Under the pieces are notes generated by a model. The model searched no databases and was not told the DNA's origin. It saw only the letters and a list, made by a program, of their open reading frames with translations. Positions 1-7,543 of a DNA stretch of 35,507 nt are shown piece after piece. Source of the DNA: Anaerolineae bacterium (GTDB lineage: Bacteria; Chloroflexota; Anaerolineae; B4-G1; SLSP01); assembly GCA_003562365.1 (NCBI GenBank), contig PWVB01000084.1, positions 1 to 35,507 on the forward strand, in the 5' to 3' direction. A program made the position numbers and the translations under genes. The number at the start of each line of letters is the position of its first letter. Position 1 is the stretch's first letter.

Positions 1-899
1 CCAGTAACGCTGAGTGACAATGCCATTCGGATGGCCACCGAGCAAATTGGGCAGGAGCGGGCTACCCAAGATCGCCAACCGGTGGCGGCTGCGTGGAACC
101 CTGAGGCGGTGGAACTGCCCGCTGGGCCCCAGCAGCCCCCGCAACGGCTGTATGGATCCATAGATGCGACCTCGACCCGCACCGAGGAAGGCTGGCGGCA
201 ACCCAAACTAGGCTGTTGGTACACCACCGCCCCCCCCCGCCACAAGCGCGCCTCGAGGAATGGGAACCAGAGGTGGAAGAGCTCCACTATTATGCTGATT
301 TGGCCCCAGCTGAAGCGTTCGGGCGATTGAGTTATGTCACCGGCTGCCACCAGGGGGCACCGCAGGTTACCGAACTGGTGTTTATCGCCGATGGGGCGCC
401 CTGGATATGGGAGTTGGTAGAGCTACACTTTCCAAACGCGGTGGAGATCCTGGACTGGTATCATGCCGCCGAGTACGTGTGGGATGTCGCGCATACTTTC
501 TATGGACCAGAAAGTCCCCAAGCTAGGGCGTGGGCCAATGCGTGTCTGGACAACTTATGGCATGGGGATGTCGAGGCGGTGTTGGCCGCCTTCCGCGAGC
601 ATCAGGATGACGCGGAGCACGCTGCCAAGGCCCGCAAGGCCGGGGCCTATTTCACGACGCATCGGCACAGACTGCGCTATCCGGAATTCCAAGCGCAAGG
701 ATACCATATCGGGAGTGGCACCATTGAGAGTGGCTGCAAACGCGTCATCGGCGCCCGGCTCAAACAGGCCGGCATGACGTGGACTGCCCAGGGCGCACGG
801 CAAGTCATCAAAGCCCGAGCGATGTATCTCAGCCAGGAATGGGACGCTTTCTGTGCGCAGCGCGCTCCACTACGCCGTTCCTATGGTCAGGCTGCATGA
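1..899 (+). mobile_element. Partial ISKra4-family insertion sequence (3' portion)
   Basis: Everything from the window edge to the stop at 899 is transposase-coding sequence. The left end of the element lies outside the window. The right terminal inverted repeat should lie shortly after 899, but it cannot be recognised without the left end for comparison. The lipoprotein gene and its likely promoter begin within about 20-90 nt of the transposase stop, so the right boundary is probably before about 920. Confidence 0.7.
1..899 (+). pseudogene. ISKra4-family transposase, 5'-truncated by window, frameshifted
   Basis: The reading frame is open from base 1 (frame 1) and carries the first catalytic aspartate region (YGSIDATST, near 150-180). 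At the C9 run 230-238 homology moves to frame 3, where it continues with PPPPQARLEEWEPEVEEL, the second aspartate (FIADGAPW, about 390-410) and the catalytic glutamate (IESGCKRVIGARLK, about 724-765), ending at TGA 897-899. This D, D, E order and the IESGCK motif are typical of ISKra4-type DDE transposases. The change of frame equals loss of one C, or a -1 slippage on the C run. It could therefore be a dead gene, a sequencing error, or a two-frame transposase made by slippage. The start codon is not in the window. Family assignment is confident; functional status is not. Confidence 0.8.
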
Positions 900-919
900 C
901 AACTCGTTAGTGCACCCGT

Positions 920-947
920 TTGTCTGTTCCTGTCCTTAGGCTATGAT
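920..947 (+). promoter_or_regulatory. Possible sigma70-type promoter for the lipoprotein gene
   Basis: TTGTCT at 920-925 and TATGAT at 942-947 are separated by 16 nt. The -10 matches consensus at 5 of 6 positions and the -35 at 4 of 6. The predicted transcript would start near 954, giving a leader of about 32 nt that contains the AAAGGGGG ribosome-binding site. Confidence 0.4.
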
Positions 948-985
948 GGGCTGCGGTTCCATAGGATGACAAAGGGGGCGTGGCG

Positions 986-1417
986 ATGAAAAGCAGATTC
1001 TGGGTGCTGGCGGCAGTGCTGTTGTTGATAGCGGTCGCCTGTGAGGGGGGTGGGTCGGTAAGTGGAATGCGAGGGACGTGCCGCTCGATTGGGGACAGCG
1101 GCAGTTGCGACGGCGGGTATAATCGGCTGTCAGGCGTCTATAGGCAGCGTTTGGATCTCGACTTCTATCAGTCTGGTGATGCTGTGCAGGTAGATGCAAC
1201 TGTCACTGTGGAAAGCGGTAGGGTGCGGATCTCTATCACGGCACCTGACGGCACTCTGACCTCAGCAGAGGCAGTTTCCGGCAGTCCAGCTTCTATCTCG
1301 GGACTCGGCACTGCCGCACGAGGCGCCGCGGGTACTACCTACCTCAGCATCACCTATGAGGCAATCGATGGGGAAGTCAGTGGTCTCGCGTATGCCATAG
1401 AATTTGGTAGGCCGTAG
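986..1417 (+). CDS. Small predicted lipoprotein
   Basis: A 143-residue protein with a positively charged start (MKSR), a hydrophobic stretch (residues 5-18) and a cysteine at residue 19 in IAVAC, followed by EGGGS. This is the layout of a lipoprotein signal peptide cleaved by signal peptidase II, so the mature protein should be lipid-anchored outside the membrane. The rest is rich in T, S, V and G with a probable beta-sandwich pattern (YQSGDAVQVDATVTV, VRISITAPDGTL). I do not recognise a named family and give no function. ATG 986 is preferred over GTG 980 because AAAGGGGG at 971-978 sits 7 nt upstream of 986 but only 1 nt from 980. It ends 12 nt before the convergent stop of the next gene, leaving no room for a terminator. 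Confidence 0.75.
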   Translation: MKSRFWVLAAVLLLIAVACEGGGSVSGMRGTCRSIGDSGSCDGGYNRLSGVYRQRLDLDFYQSGDAVQVDATVTVESGRVRISITAPDGTLTSAEAVSGSPASISGLGTAARGAAGTTYLSITYEAIDGEVSGLAYAIEFGRP

Positions 1418-1429
1418 GAGACGCCGCAG

Positions 1430-2335
1430 TCACTCGTCGACTGATACCGGATTGACTGTCACGGTGCCGATACCTAGGCCGATCACCACCTCGGCACGAT
1501 AGTCTGCTTGCGCATAGTTAGGCGAAGTATAGATCTCGCCATCTCGCACATAGTTCGCCGGCAGATTTCGGGCCACCAAACCGGTGTCCATCACGATGCG
1601 CAGACCAAGCTCTCGTGGCACCGTCATCTGTAGAGTGCCGATGCCGCCGTCAACCGTGATGCTGCTGTCACGCTGTGGCAGTGCCAGATGCATACTACCT
1701 ATGCCGAAGTTGAGGATGGCTTGGTCGACTTGAAGATGGCTCAAGAGCAAGCTCGAGTTCCCTATGCCCATATCCAGCAGCAGATCCAATGTCACCGTGG
1801 GGTTGAGCCGAACTTGCCAAAGAGGGTCGCGGCCTGGGCTTACATAGCGGAGCGGACCTCGATCTGTGGTGCGTACGCAGAGCAGGGCTTCGGCCCCTGC
1901 AGAAAAGTCATGATCGAGTATCTGGCCCTTGGGGAGTTGGACCTCGGCTTCCACCAAGTTTGGAGAGCTGCCTAGGGCTGTGACCGTGAGGTCGGCGACG
2001 CCTGGAGCCAACTTGATGACGGCGTGGCGGGTGCTTTGCAGAGGGTAGCGGATCTCGGTGGTCTGCATCGCGATTCTGTCACGACCGAGTGTCTCGGCCA
2101 ACCATACCCCTCCCATCAGCAAGACCAGCACCATCGTGGCGGCAACCAAGGCGCCCCAGATGGATCGCCGTCCTAACAGGAGTTCCAACCCTGCTGCGAT
2201 GAGCAGAACGGGCCAGAGCTGTAATATGTCACGCAGACCCCAGTCCAGATAGCCCAGGTTGTTCAGCAGCAGTATGATGCCCAGCCCGATCAGTAGAGTG
2301 GGTCCGACCAGACTAACGTGTCTACGGTTCTCCAT
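1430..2335 (-). CDS. LiaF-like membrane protein (DUF5668 plus beta 'toast-rack' domain)
   Basis: A 301-residue protein. Residues about 9-75 hold several hydrophobic segments in the LiaI/LiaF-like pattern (GPTLLIGLGIILLLNNLG, then LWPVLLIAAGLELLLG), with a further segment around 60-78. The remainder is a beta-repeat domain with recurring G-I-G turns (DMGIGNSSLLLS, NFGIGSMHLALP, DGGIGTLQMTVP, GLGIGTVTV), the signature of the cell-wall-active antibiotic response/DUF2154-type domain of LiaF. In Bacillus, LiaF restrains the LiaRS two-component system and responds to envelope stress; no liaRS genes are in this window, so the same role is only a guess. It is last of three minus-strand genes, 15 nt after the preceding stop, with AGGGAGAA as ribosome-binding site. 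The C-terminal domain would face outside or inside depending on the number of TM segments, which I cannot fix. Confidence 0.8.
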   Translation of the reverse strand: MENRRHVSLVGPTLLIGLGIILLLNNLGYLDWGLRDILQLWPVLLIAAGLELLLGRRSIWGALVAATMVLVLLMGGVWLAETLGRDRIAMQTTEIRYPLQSTRHAVIKLAPGVADLTVTALGSSPNLVEAEVQLPKGQILDHDFSAGAEALLCVRTTDRGPLRYVSPGRDPLWQVRLNPTVTLDLLLDMGIGNSSLLLSHLQVDQAILNFGIGSMHLALPQRDSSITVDGGIGTLQMTVPRELGLRIVMDTGLVARNLPANYVRDGEIYTSPNYAQADYRAEVVIGLGIGTVTVNPVSVDE

Positions 2336-2350
2336 GAGCTATTCTCCCTC

Positions 2351-2983
2351 TCACTTTGTGAGATTGCGAATGAGGACGTAGGCGCCGACCAGAATCAGGA
2401 CCAACGGCCAGATCAGATTGCCCAGTTCTGTCAGCGCAGAGAGGAAGATGATGCCGATTAACGCTAGGATACCTGCGGGAAAGAGCGCCCAACCCATTCG
2501 CTCGGTATCGGAGGGCAGCAGGTAAACGAGAACAAAGGTTAACCCCATCCCCAACATAAACAGTCCAACGAACGCCTCACCCGTGACAAAGGGCTCCAGG
2601 GCGATGGCAGCTGCGAGGGACAGCAGTACACCGCCGGGGATCAGGGCCCACCACTCCTGCCGATCTGTCCTCAGATAGATAAGCCAGAAAGCCAAGCTCA
2701 GCGCACCGAGGAAGACTGCGGCGCCCCACTGGTCGCCCAACGCTGGCAAGAGAACGTTGATGCCGATCAAAGCGGCAACGCCCAATAGCGCCATTGCCGG
2801 GATCGCCGCCCACCAGTTGTTGCGATTCTCTGCTGCTGTGTACCCGAAAGCCAGCCCCCCCAAGGCGAAGAGCACCGCCCAGATTGCGCCGAGTTGCAGC
2901 AACGCCAGGCTTTCTAACAAGAACAGCACACCCACCAGGATTAGCAGAATCCCCCATACTACCTGGGAACGCAGTAGTTTCAT
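2351..2983 (-). CDS. Polytopic membrane protein, LiaI/DUF5668-like
   Basis: A 210-residue, very hydrophobic protein with about seven or eight short membrane segments. It opens with VVWGILLILVGVLFLLESL, the same W-G-x-x-L-I-x-x-G-x-x-L-L-L pattern seen in the two flanking genes, and closes with IWPLVLILVGAYVLIRN, a second copy of the pattern. The duplicated W-P/G-L-L-L-G hairpin suggests an internal repeat of the DUF5668/LiaI fold. No catalytic residues are visible. It is the middle gene of the operon: 26 nt after the upstream gene and 15 nt before the LiaF-like gene. AGAGAGGAA precedes the start. Likely role, by association only, is envelope-stress sensing or a scaffold for the LiaF-like protein. 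Confidence 0.75.
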   Translation of the reverse strand: MKLLRSQVVWGILLILVGVLFLLESLALLQLGAIWAVLFALGGLAFGYTAAENRNNWWAAIPAMALLGVAALIGINVLLPALGDQWGAAVFLGALSLAFWLIYLRTDRQEWWALIPGGVLLSLAAAIALEPFVTGEAFVGLFMLGMGLTFVLVYLLPSDTERMGWALFPAGILALIGIIFLSALTELGNLIWPLVLILVGAYVLIRNLTK

Positions 2984-3009
2984 AGGTTGACTATTCCTCT
3001 CTGATGTCT

Positions 3010-3534
3010 CTAGCGGCGACGGCCAAGCACAGCACGAATCAACAAGAAGACACCTAAGCCAATAAGCAGCACCGGCAGGTAATCCCTAAACGGAAACACG
3101 CCAAACTGGTCCCCTATGACACTGCCGAAGACGACGAAGAGCACTGAGCTGACCAGTATGGTTTGGAGCCCATCAACAATCTCCCGCCTGTTCCATTTCA
3201 CCAGCCCGGCAAGGAAGACGCCCAACCCGGCGAAACCCGGAATCAGTGTCCAGAGATAGGCCCAGCTTTCCCAAGTGATCACACCCTCGACCTGTAAGTG
3301 CAGCACGGTTCCGATGCCGCCAACAATGCTCGCCGGGACCAGCATATCCGCAGTACCGGTAAGGGCGCCGATGACAAGCAGGACTAGGGCCACCACCAGA
3401 ATGATCATAGGCCAAGTGATACGCTCACCGGCCCAGATGTTCAGGGTGGGAAAGACCTGCAGGGCCAGGAGAATCGCGCCAATAAGTATCAGGATAACGC
3501 CTGAGGTGATACTCTTGCGTCGCTGATATGCCAT
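3010..3534 (-). CDS. Polytopic membrane protein, LiaI/DUF5668-like (first gene of operon)
   Basis: A 174-residue protein with about five membrane segments. It begins with a basic stretch (MAYQRRKS) and then SGVILILIGAILLALQVF, and ends with YLPVLLIGLGVFLLIRAVLGRRR, so both ends carry the same LiaI-like hairpin flanked by positive charges, implying cytoplasmic termini. AAAGGAGC lies 5 nt before ATG. It is the promoter-proximal gene of a three-gene minus-strand operon with 2351-2983 and 1430-2335. An inverted repeat just upstream (3553-3580) may be its operator. The function is unknown; the family label rests on hydrophobic pattern and context. Confidence 0.75.
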   Translation of the reverse strand: MAYQRRKSITSGVILILIGAILLALQVFPTLNIWAGERITWPMIILVVALVLLVIGALTGTADMLVPASIVGGIGTVLHLQVEGVITWESWAYLWTLIPGFAGLGVFLAGLVKWNRREIVDGLQTILVSSVLFVVFGSVIGDQFGVFPFRDYLPVLLIGLGVFLLIRAVLGRRR

Positions 3535-3552
3535 CCGCTGCTCCTTTCAACA

Positions 3553-3580
3553 TGGACGTAGTTCTTGGCTGCGACGTCCA
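3553..3580. promoter_or_regulatory. Inverted repeat upstream of LiaF-like operon, possible operator
   Basis: TGGACGT at 3553-3559 and ACGTCCA at 3574-3580 are exact inverted 7-mers with 14 nt between them, placed 19-46 nt upstream of the start at 3534. Two half-sites about two helical turns apart would suit a dimeric regulator, for example an envelope-stress response regulator. No clear -35/-10 pair is visible around it, so the transcription start is unknown. Confidence 0.4.
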
Positions 3581-3658
3581 CTAAGACTTGTCTACTCTAT
3601 GTACGCATTGGCTTGCAGGAAGTTGCGGACGTCTCGCAGATGATGGGAAAGCGGTGTT

Positions 3659-6022
3659 CTACTGAATCTTCAGAACTCCTAAAGGGACGAGATCGTGGAG
3701 GAATCGTCCCTGTGGGCCCTCGGCGGGTAGCCGCAGCCCGTCCTCTGCACCATAGAGCCCAGCCCAAAGCGGATAGGTGCCGGGCGGCAGCGTCTCGGGA
3801 ATCTGTAACCGGTGGAGATCTGGCACTTGATCTCCGGCGACCCAGAGGGATGTTGGGTACCATCCATCGCGAGGTTGGGCATCGTGCTGTGCGATAGGAA
3901 CCGCTGCATACGGTTGCCAAAGGTGTACAAAAGCAACGTAGTCCCTTGTCGGTCTGACACTGGCGGACCAGTAGAGCTTGACACCAATCTCGGCCCCCGG
4001 TTCTGCCGTGCTGGGGACGCTATAGCCGATGAGCCGGATACCATCGCCGAAGTCAGCCGTGGCGGGTGTATCGGGCTCAACGGGCGCGCTGTGCGACGAG
4101 GCGACCTGAATCTCACCCACGACCGGCGGCTCCCGTGAACTGCCATCTCTGCTACTGGCCGCGAGTCGCGCACCCGTCGCGGTGTCGAAGAGCCCTACCA
4201 GCACCTGATAGCGCAGTGGTGCCTCTGCATCAGGCGCGAGGCGTGTTCGGTAGGTGTCACAGAAGGCTTCGCCTTCAGTCCACAGCGATGTCGGGAAGCG
4301 TCCCAAGCCGGGATACGTGTGCCGTTCAGCTACACGTGCCTCGCCAGGCCCGATTATATGGACGAAGACGGTGTAGTCCTCGACCATCGGGTTCAGGGCT
4401 GTCCAGCATGCTTCCACTTCTATCAGCTCACCGCGATTAACGCGCGACGGCCGCACATTGGCGCAAATCAGGCGTGCCTTATCAGCATAGTAAATATCAG
4501 TGGGGTGCGTACATGCGGCCAACACGGCATCGTTGCTGCGGTGCAGTGGTGGTGCAAAGGTTGCCAGGATCCTGGCGCCAGGCGCCAGCGTGGTCAACCC
4601 CGCTGTCAGTCCCAGAAGAACCGTTGTGAGCAGGCGACCGATGCGCTGGTGGCGGCTGGCGATGCTTCGTAGGCCCAATGCTAGAATTAGCGCCCAAGCG
4701 CTTAAGGCCGGGAAGAGCAGGCGCCCGTGGGGCGCCTCTACCAATGTCATCCAGTGGGCTAGGGCCGCCCCGATGGCGATCAACCAGAGGGTCGCGACGG
4801 TTCCAACAACGGTCACGACGCCTAAAGAAGACACATCCAGAGGGTTGGTTGAGATCCGCCAACCGTTAAACAGATGGCGCAACCCGGCGACCAGACAGAT
4901 GAGCGCGATGACCCAGAGCGCCACATAGATGCCGTCGGGCCAATGCACGTGGCCCCAGCCATAGGCGCCCCAAAAGGAGCGCAGTAGCAATGGTACTTCG
5001 GACAGATACTGGTCCAGACGTGCCGGTTCGGCACGTCCCCATAGCGTCTGGATGTGGCTCCCGAGCCCGAGCAGGGTCCCCGTCTGCAATATGTTTCTAG
5101 CGTACCACCATCCGCTGACAAGGAGTGTGACGCAGCTGTAGAGCGCTAGGCTAGCACTGATCCTAGGGATCGAAAGGGATTCTGAAGTCTGTACTCTAGC
5201 GAAGCGGTGGGCTAGGATCAAGCAGAGACCCAGGACAGGGACGATCCCCAATCCACTGGACTTGGTCAGTACGGTAAGCCCGGCGAGGAGCCCGGCGAGA
5301 GCTGCACGACGCCAGTTTGCGCCCTTCATCAGGATGCGCGCGCCCAGCCAGAGAGACGTTGTCGACAGAGCGGCGGCGGCGCTGTCATTGTTGATGACAC
5401 TGCTAATGAACACGAACTGCGGGTGAAACGCCACGAGCGATGCGGTCACCAGCGCCCAGCGCTGGCTCCGGAACATCTCGTAGCCGAGGGCCCACGCTGC
5501 GAGAACAGTGATCAGACCGAAGGCCAACGAGGCCATTCGTGTAGCTCGTATGGCTAGGACCGCACCTCGCCAAGGCCATACCTCGGCCTGAGGATGAATG
5601 AGCATATTCTTGTTGTCAGGCACCGTTCCAGGTGCTTGGTGACCAAAACCGGGATTGTGCCACATCACCTCGTCGAGATTGCTATCTTCGAAGGGGTGGC
5701 GGATTAGCGCTGCTGCCAGGTAATAGAGTGGGGGTTGGGCCGCCTGTTGATGGGCACCGCTCCGATCATCAGTCAGAGAAGGTAATCCGTATCCCTCTGC
5801 GAGCCACCTCACATAGGCATAGTGCCAAACCTCATCTGGTGCCTCGAACACCGGCGTGAAGGCGACGTGTAGTCCGACCAGCAAAGTGAATGCCAACACA
5901 ACTGACCACAGCGGATGGCGTGGCACATAACTCTTGAGCCACCGACAGCACCCAGCGGCCGTTATAGAAAGCGTCTCCCGCGGCGTTTCGCGAGTGTTGA
6001 GGTGTTGGGTTGCTCTGGACAT
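3659..6022 (-). CDS. Large membrane glycosyltransferase (GT-C fold) with C-terminal beta-sandwich domains
   Basis: A 787-residue protein. Residues about 36-54 form the first membrane segment, followed at once by the acidic loop FEAPDEVWHYAYVRW (D63, E64, H67), the hallmark of GT-C/PMT-type enzymes that use polyprenyl-phosphate sugars and act outside the membrane. Roughly ten further membrane segments run to about residue 500. Two similar soluble domains follow (about 535-650 and 665-787); both contain a TVFVHI/VAFVHL strand and a FPTSLW/YPTSLW motif, indicating a tandem duplication. The downstream ATG at 6022 is chosen because an extended -10 box (6034-6042) lies just upstream, leaving no room for the longer form starting at 6112. 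No strong ribosome-binding site is visible. The acceptor, a protein or a surface glycan, cannot be told from sequence. It stands alone, 124 nt upstream of the LiaF-like operon. Confidence 0.8.
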   Translation of the reverse strand: MSRATQHLNTRETPRETLSITAAGCCRWLKSYVPRHPLWSVVLAFTLLVGLHVAFTPVFEAPDEVWHYAYVRWLAEGYGLPSLTDDRSGAHQQAAQPPLYYLAAALIRHPFEDSNLDEVMWHNPGFGHQAPGTVPDNKNMLIHPQAEVWPWRGAVLAIRATRMASLAFGLITVLAAWALGYEMFRSQRWALVTASLVAFHPQFVFISSVINNDSAAAALSTTSLWLGARILMKGANWRRAALAGLLAGLTVLTKSSGLGIVPVLGLCLILAHRFARVQTSESLSIPRISASLALYSCVTLLVSGWWYARNILQTGTLLGLGSHIQTLWGRAEPARLDQYLSEVPLLLRSFWGAYGWGHVHWPDGIYVALWVIALICLVAGLRHLFNGWRISTNPLDVSSLGVVTVVGTVATLWLIAIGAALAHWMTLVEAPHGRLLFPALSAWALILALGLRSIASRHQRIGRLLTTVLLGLTAGLTTLAPGARILATFAPPLHRSNDAVLAACTHPTDIYYADKARLICANVRPSRVNRGELIEVEACWTALNPMVEDYTVFVHIIGPGEARVAERHTYPGLGRFPTSLWTEGEAFCDTYRTRLAPDAEAPLRYQVLVGLFDTATGARLAASSRDGSSREPPVVGEIQVASSHSAPVEPDTPATADFGDGIRLIGYSVPSTAEPGAEIGVKLYWSASVRPTRDYVAFVHLWQPYAAVPIAQHDAQPRDGWYPTSLWVAGDQVPDLHRLQIPETLPPGTYPLWAGLYGAEDGLRLPAEGPQGRFLHDLVPLGVLKIQ

Positions 6023-6033
6023 AGTGACTGCTG

Positions 6034-6042
6034 AGTATAGCA
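6034..6042 (-). promoter_or_regulatory. Extended -10 promoter element of the glycosyltransferase gene
   Basis: Read on the minus strand the bases are TGCTATACT: a TGn extension followed by TATACT (5 of 6 matches to TATAAT). No good -35 is visible, as is usual for extended -10 promoters. Transcription would begin near 6027, giving a leader of only about five bases before ATG 6022 (nearly leaderless). Confidence 0.45.
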
Positions 6043-6150
6043 TAATCCCGGTGCCTGACCTGGTAGGCATCGGCATCCGACCGGCGGTATTCCTGGGTGT
6101 GCCGCATTCCACTCATCTTCGGTCAGGATCGCCACTTAGGGTAGCAAGAC

Positions 6151-6178
6151 TTGCCCTCGGCACGACTGGGAGTATGAT
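6151..6178 (+). promoter_or_regulatory. Possible promoter of the GH4/kinase operon
   Basis: TTGCCC (6151-6156) and TATGAT (6173-6178) are 16 nt apart. Matches are 4 of 6 and 5 of 6. This places the transcription start near 6185, about 40 nt before the GH4 start at 6227. Confidence 0.4.
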
Positions 6179-6226
6179 TGCTCTGGGCTCTTCTGTTCCG
6201 GTGTTGCCTGTCCGAAAGGTGGGAAG

Positions 6227-7519
6227 ATGAAAGTAACCGTGATCGGTGGGGGTTCTACCTACACACCTGAGTTGGTAAGCGGATTTCTGGCGCGCGCCGA
6301 CAGCTTGCCGGTGTCTGAGCTGTGGTTGGTGGATATTGCGCCGGAGCGGCTTGCTACTGTCGGCGGCTTTGCTCAACGTATGGTCACGGCGCAAGGTGCG
6401 CCGTTTGCCGTCCGACTAAGTACTGATCAGCAAGCAGCACTGGCTGGGGCTCGCTACGTTATCACGCAGTTGCGGGTGGGCGGTATGGGGGCGCGTCGCG
6501 AGGACGAGTATCTGGGAAAGCGCCACGGCTTGATCGGGCAGGAGACGACGGGGGTCGGGGGTATGGCAAAGGCACTGCGCACAATCCCCGTGATGCTGGA
6601 TGTCGCCCGCGATATGCGGAAGGTTGCACCTGGCGCGCTATTGGTCAACTTTGCTAATCCTTCGGGTCTGATCACTGAGGCGCTTACGCGCTACGTTCCA
6701 GAGGTACCGGTGGTTGGTCTGTGCAACGTACCGATTAACGCAAAGATGGAGATGCTAAAAGGGCTGGAGATGCGCCGCGGTCAGCACTTTGAGCCTCAAA
6801 CGGCACGGTTGGATACGTTGGGCCTCAACCATCTATCCTGGCACCGTGGCTTCACCCTTGAAGGCGAGGATGTCTGGCCTGAGGTGCTGGACGCTTTTTT
6901 GAGCGAGTTGTGGGAGCAGGAGCAGCCGGACTGGGACCCGCAAACCATCGCTGCCCTGGGTATGATCCCTAACTACTACCTTCAATACTACTACGCTACC
7001 GAGGACAAGCTCGCTGCGCAGCAGGACTGGCCACCGTCGCGCGCGGAGCAAGTGATGGCGATTGAGCGGAAGCTGCTGGAAGACTACGCTGATACAACGC
7101 TCGATACCCCGCCGGCGGAGCTTATGCAGCGCGGCGGGGCCTATTACGCCACGGCGGCAACACAGCTGCTCACTGCCCACCACAACGATCTTGGTGAGGT
7201 ACACGTAGTTAACGTTCGTCACGGCGGAGTCATCGATGGATGGCCTGCCGACTGGGTGCTGGAGATGCCCTGTCGTGTGACCCGTGAAGGGGTCGAGCCA
7301 CTACCTGCCCCACCATTGCCGATGGTCTGCTTCGGTCTGCTGGCTGCTGTCAAGAGTTACGAGATTCTCACCGCAAACGCCGCTACCCATGGCGATCGGC
7401 GTGCGGCTTACCAGGCCCTGCTATCCCACCCGCTGGGACCGTCCGCCGAAAACGTCGGCGCTGTGCTCACCGACCTCCTAAAGACTCACGCGGCCTATCT
7501 GCCCCAGTTTGGGAACTAA
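6227..7519 (+). CDS. GH4 family glycosidase, 6-phospho-beta-glucosidase-like
   Basis: A 430-residue protein, the normal length for glycoside hydrolase family 4. These enzymes use NAD+ and a divalent metal (usually Mn2+) to oxidise C3 and eliminate the glycosidic bond, and mostly act on 6-phosphorylated glycosides in the cytoplasm. Visible signatures: the Rossmann loop GGGSTYTPE (residues 7-15), Asp36 at the end of beta2, GQETTGVGG (104-112), NPSG (144-147), the metal-binding Cys166 in GLCNVP, and His202 in LNHLSW. The tyrosine-rich NYYLQYYY (249-256) is where the catalytic tyrosine base is expected. It is followed after 24 nt by a BadF-type sugar kinase, probably co-transcribed. The choice of beta-glucoside as substrate is the commonest for this subgroup but is not proven here. 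AAAGGTGGG precedes the ATG. Confidence 0.9.
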   Translation: MKVTVIGGGSTYTPELVSGFLARADSLPVSELWLVDIAPERLATVGGFAQRMVTAQGAPFAVRLSTDQQAALAGARYVITQLRVGGMGARREDEYLGKRHGLIGQETTGVGGMAKALRTIPVMLDVARDMRKVAPGALLVNFANPSGLITEALTRYVPEVPVVGLCNVPINAKMEMLKGLEMRRGQHFEPQTARLDTLGLNHLSWHRGFTLEGEDVWPEVLDAFLSELWEQEQPDWDPQTIAALGMIPNYYLQYYYATEDKLAAQQDWPPSRAEQVMAIERKLLEDYADTTLDTPPAELMQRGGAYYATAATQLLTAHHNDLGEVHVVNVRHGGVIDGWPADWVLEMPCRVTREGVEPLPAPPLPMVCFGLLAAVKSYEILTANAATHGDRRAAYQALLSHPLGPSAENVGAVLTDLLKTHAAYLPQFGN

Positions 7520-7543
7520 CTGCCTGATCAACGAGGTGAGAAG

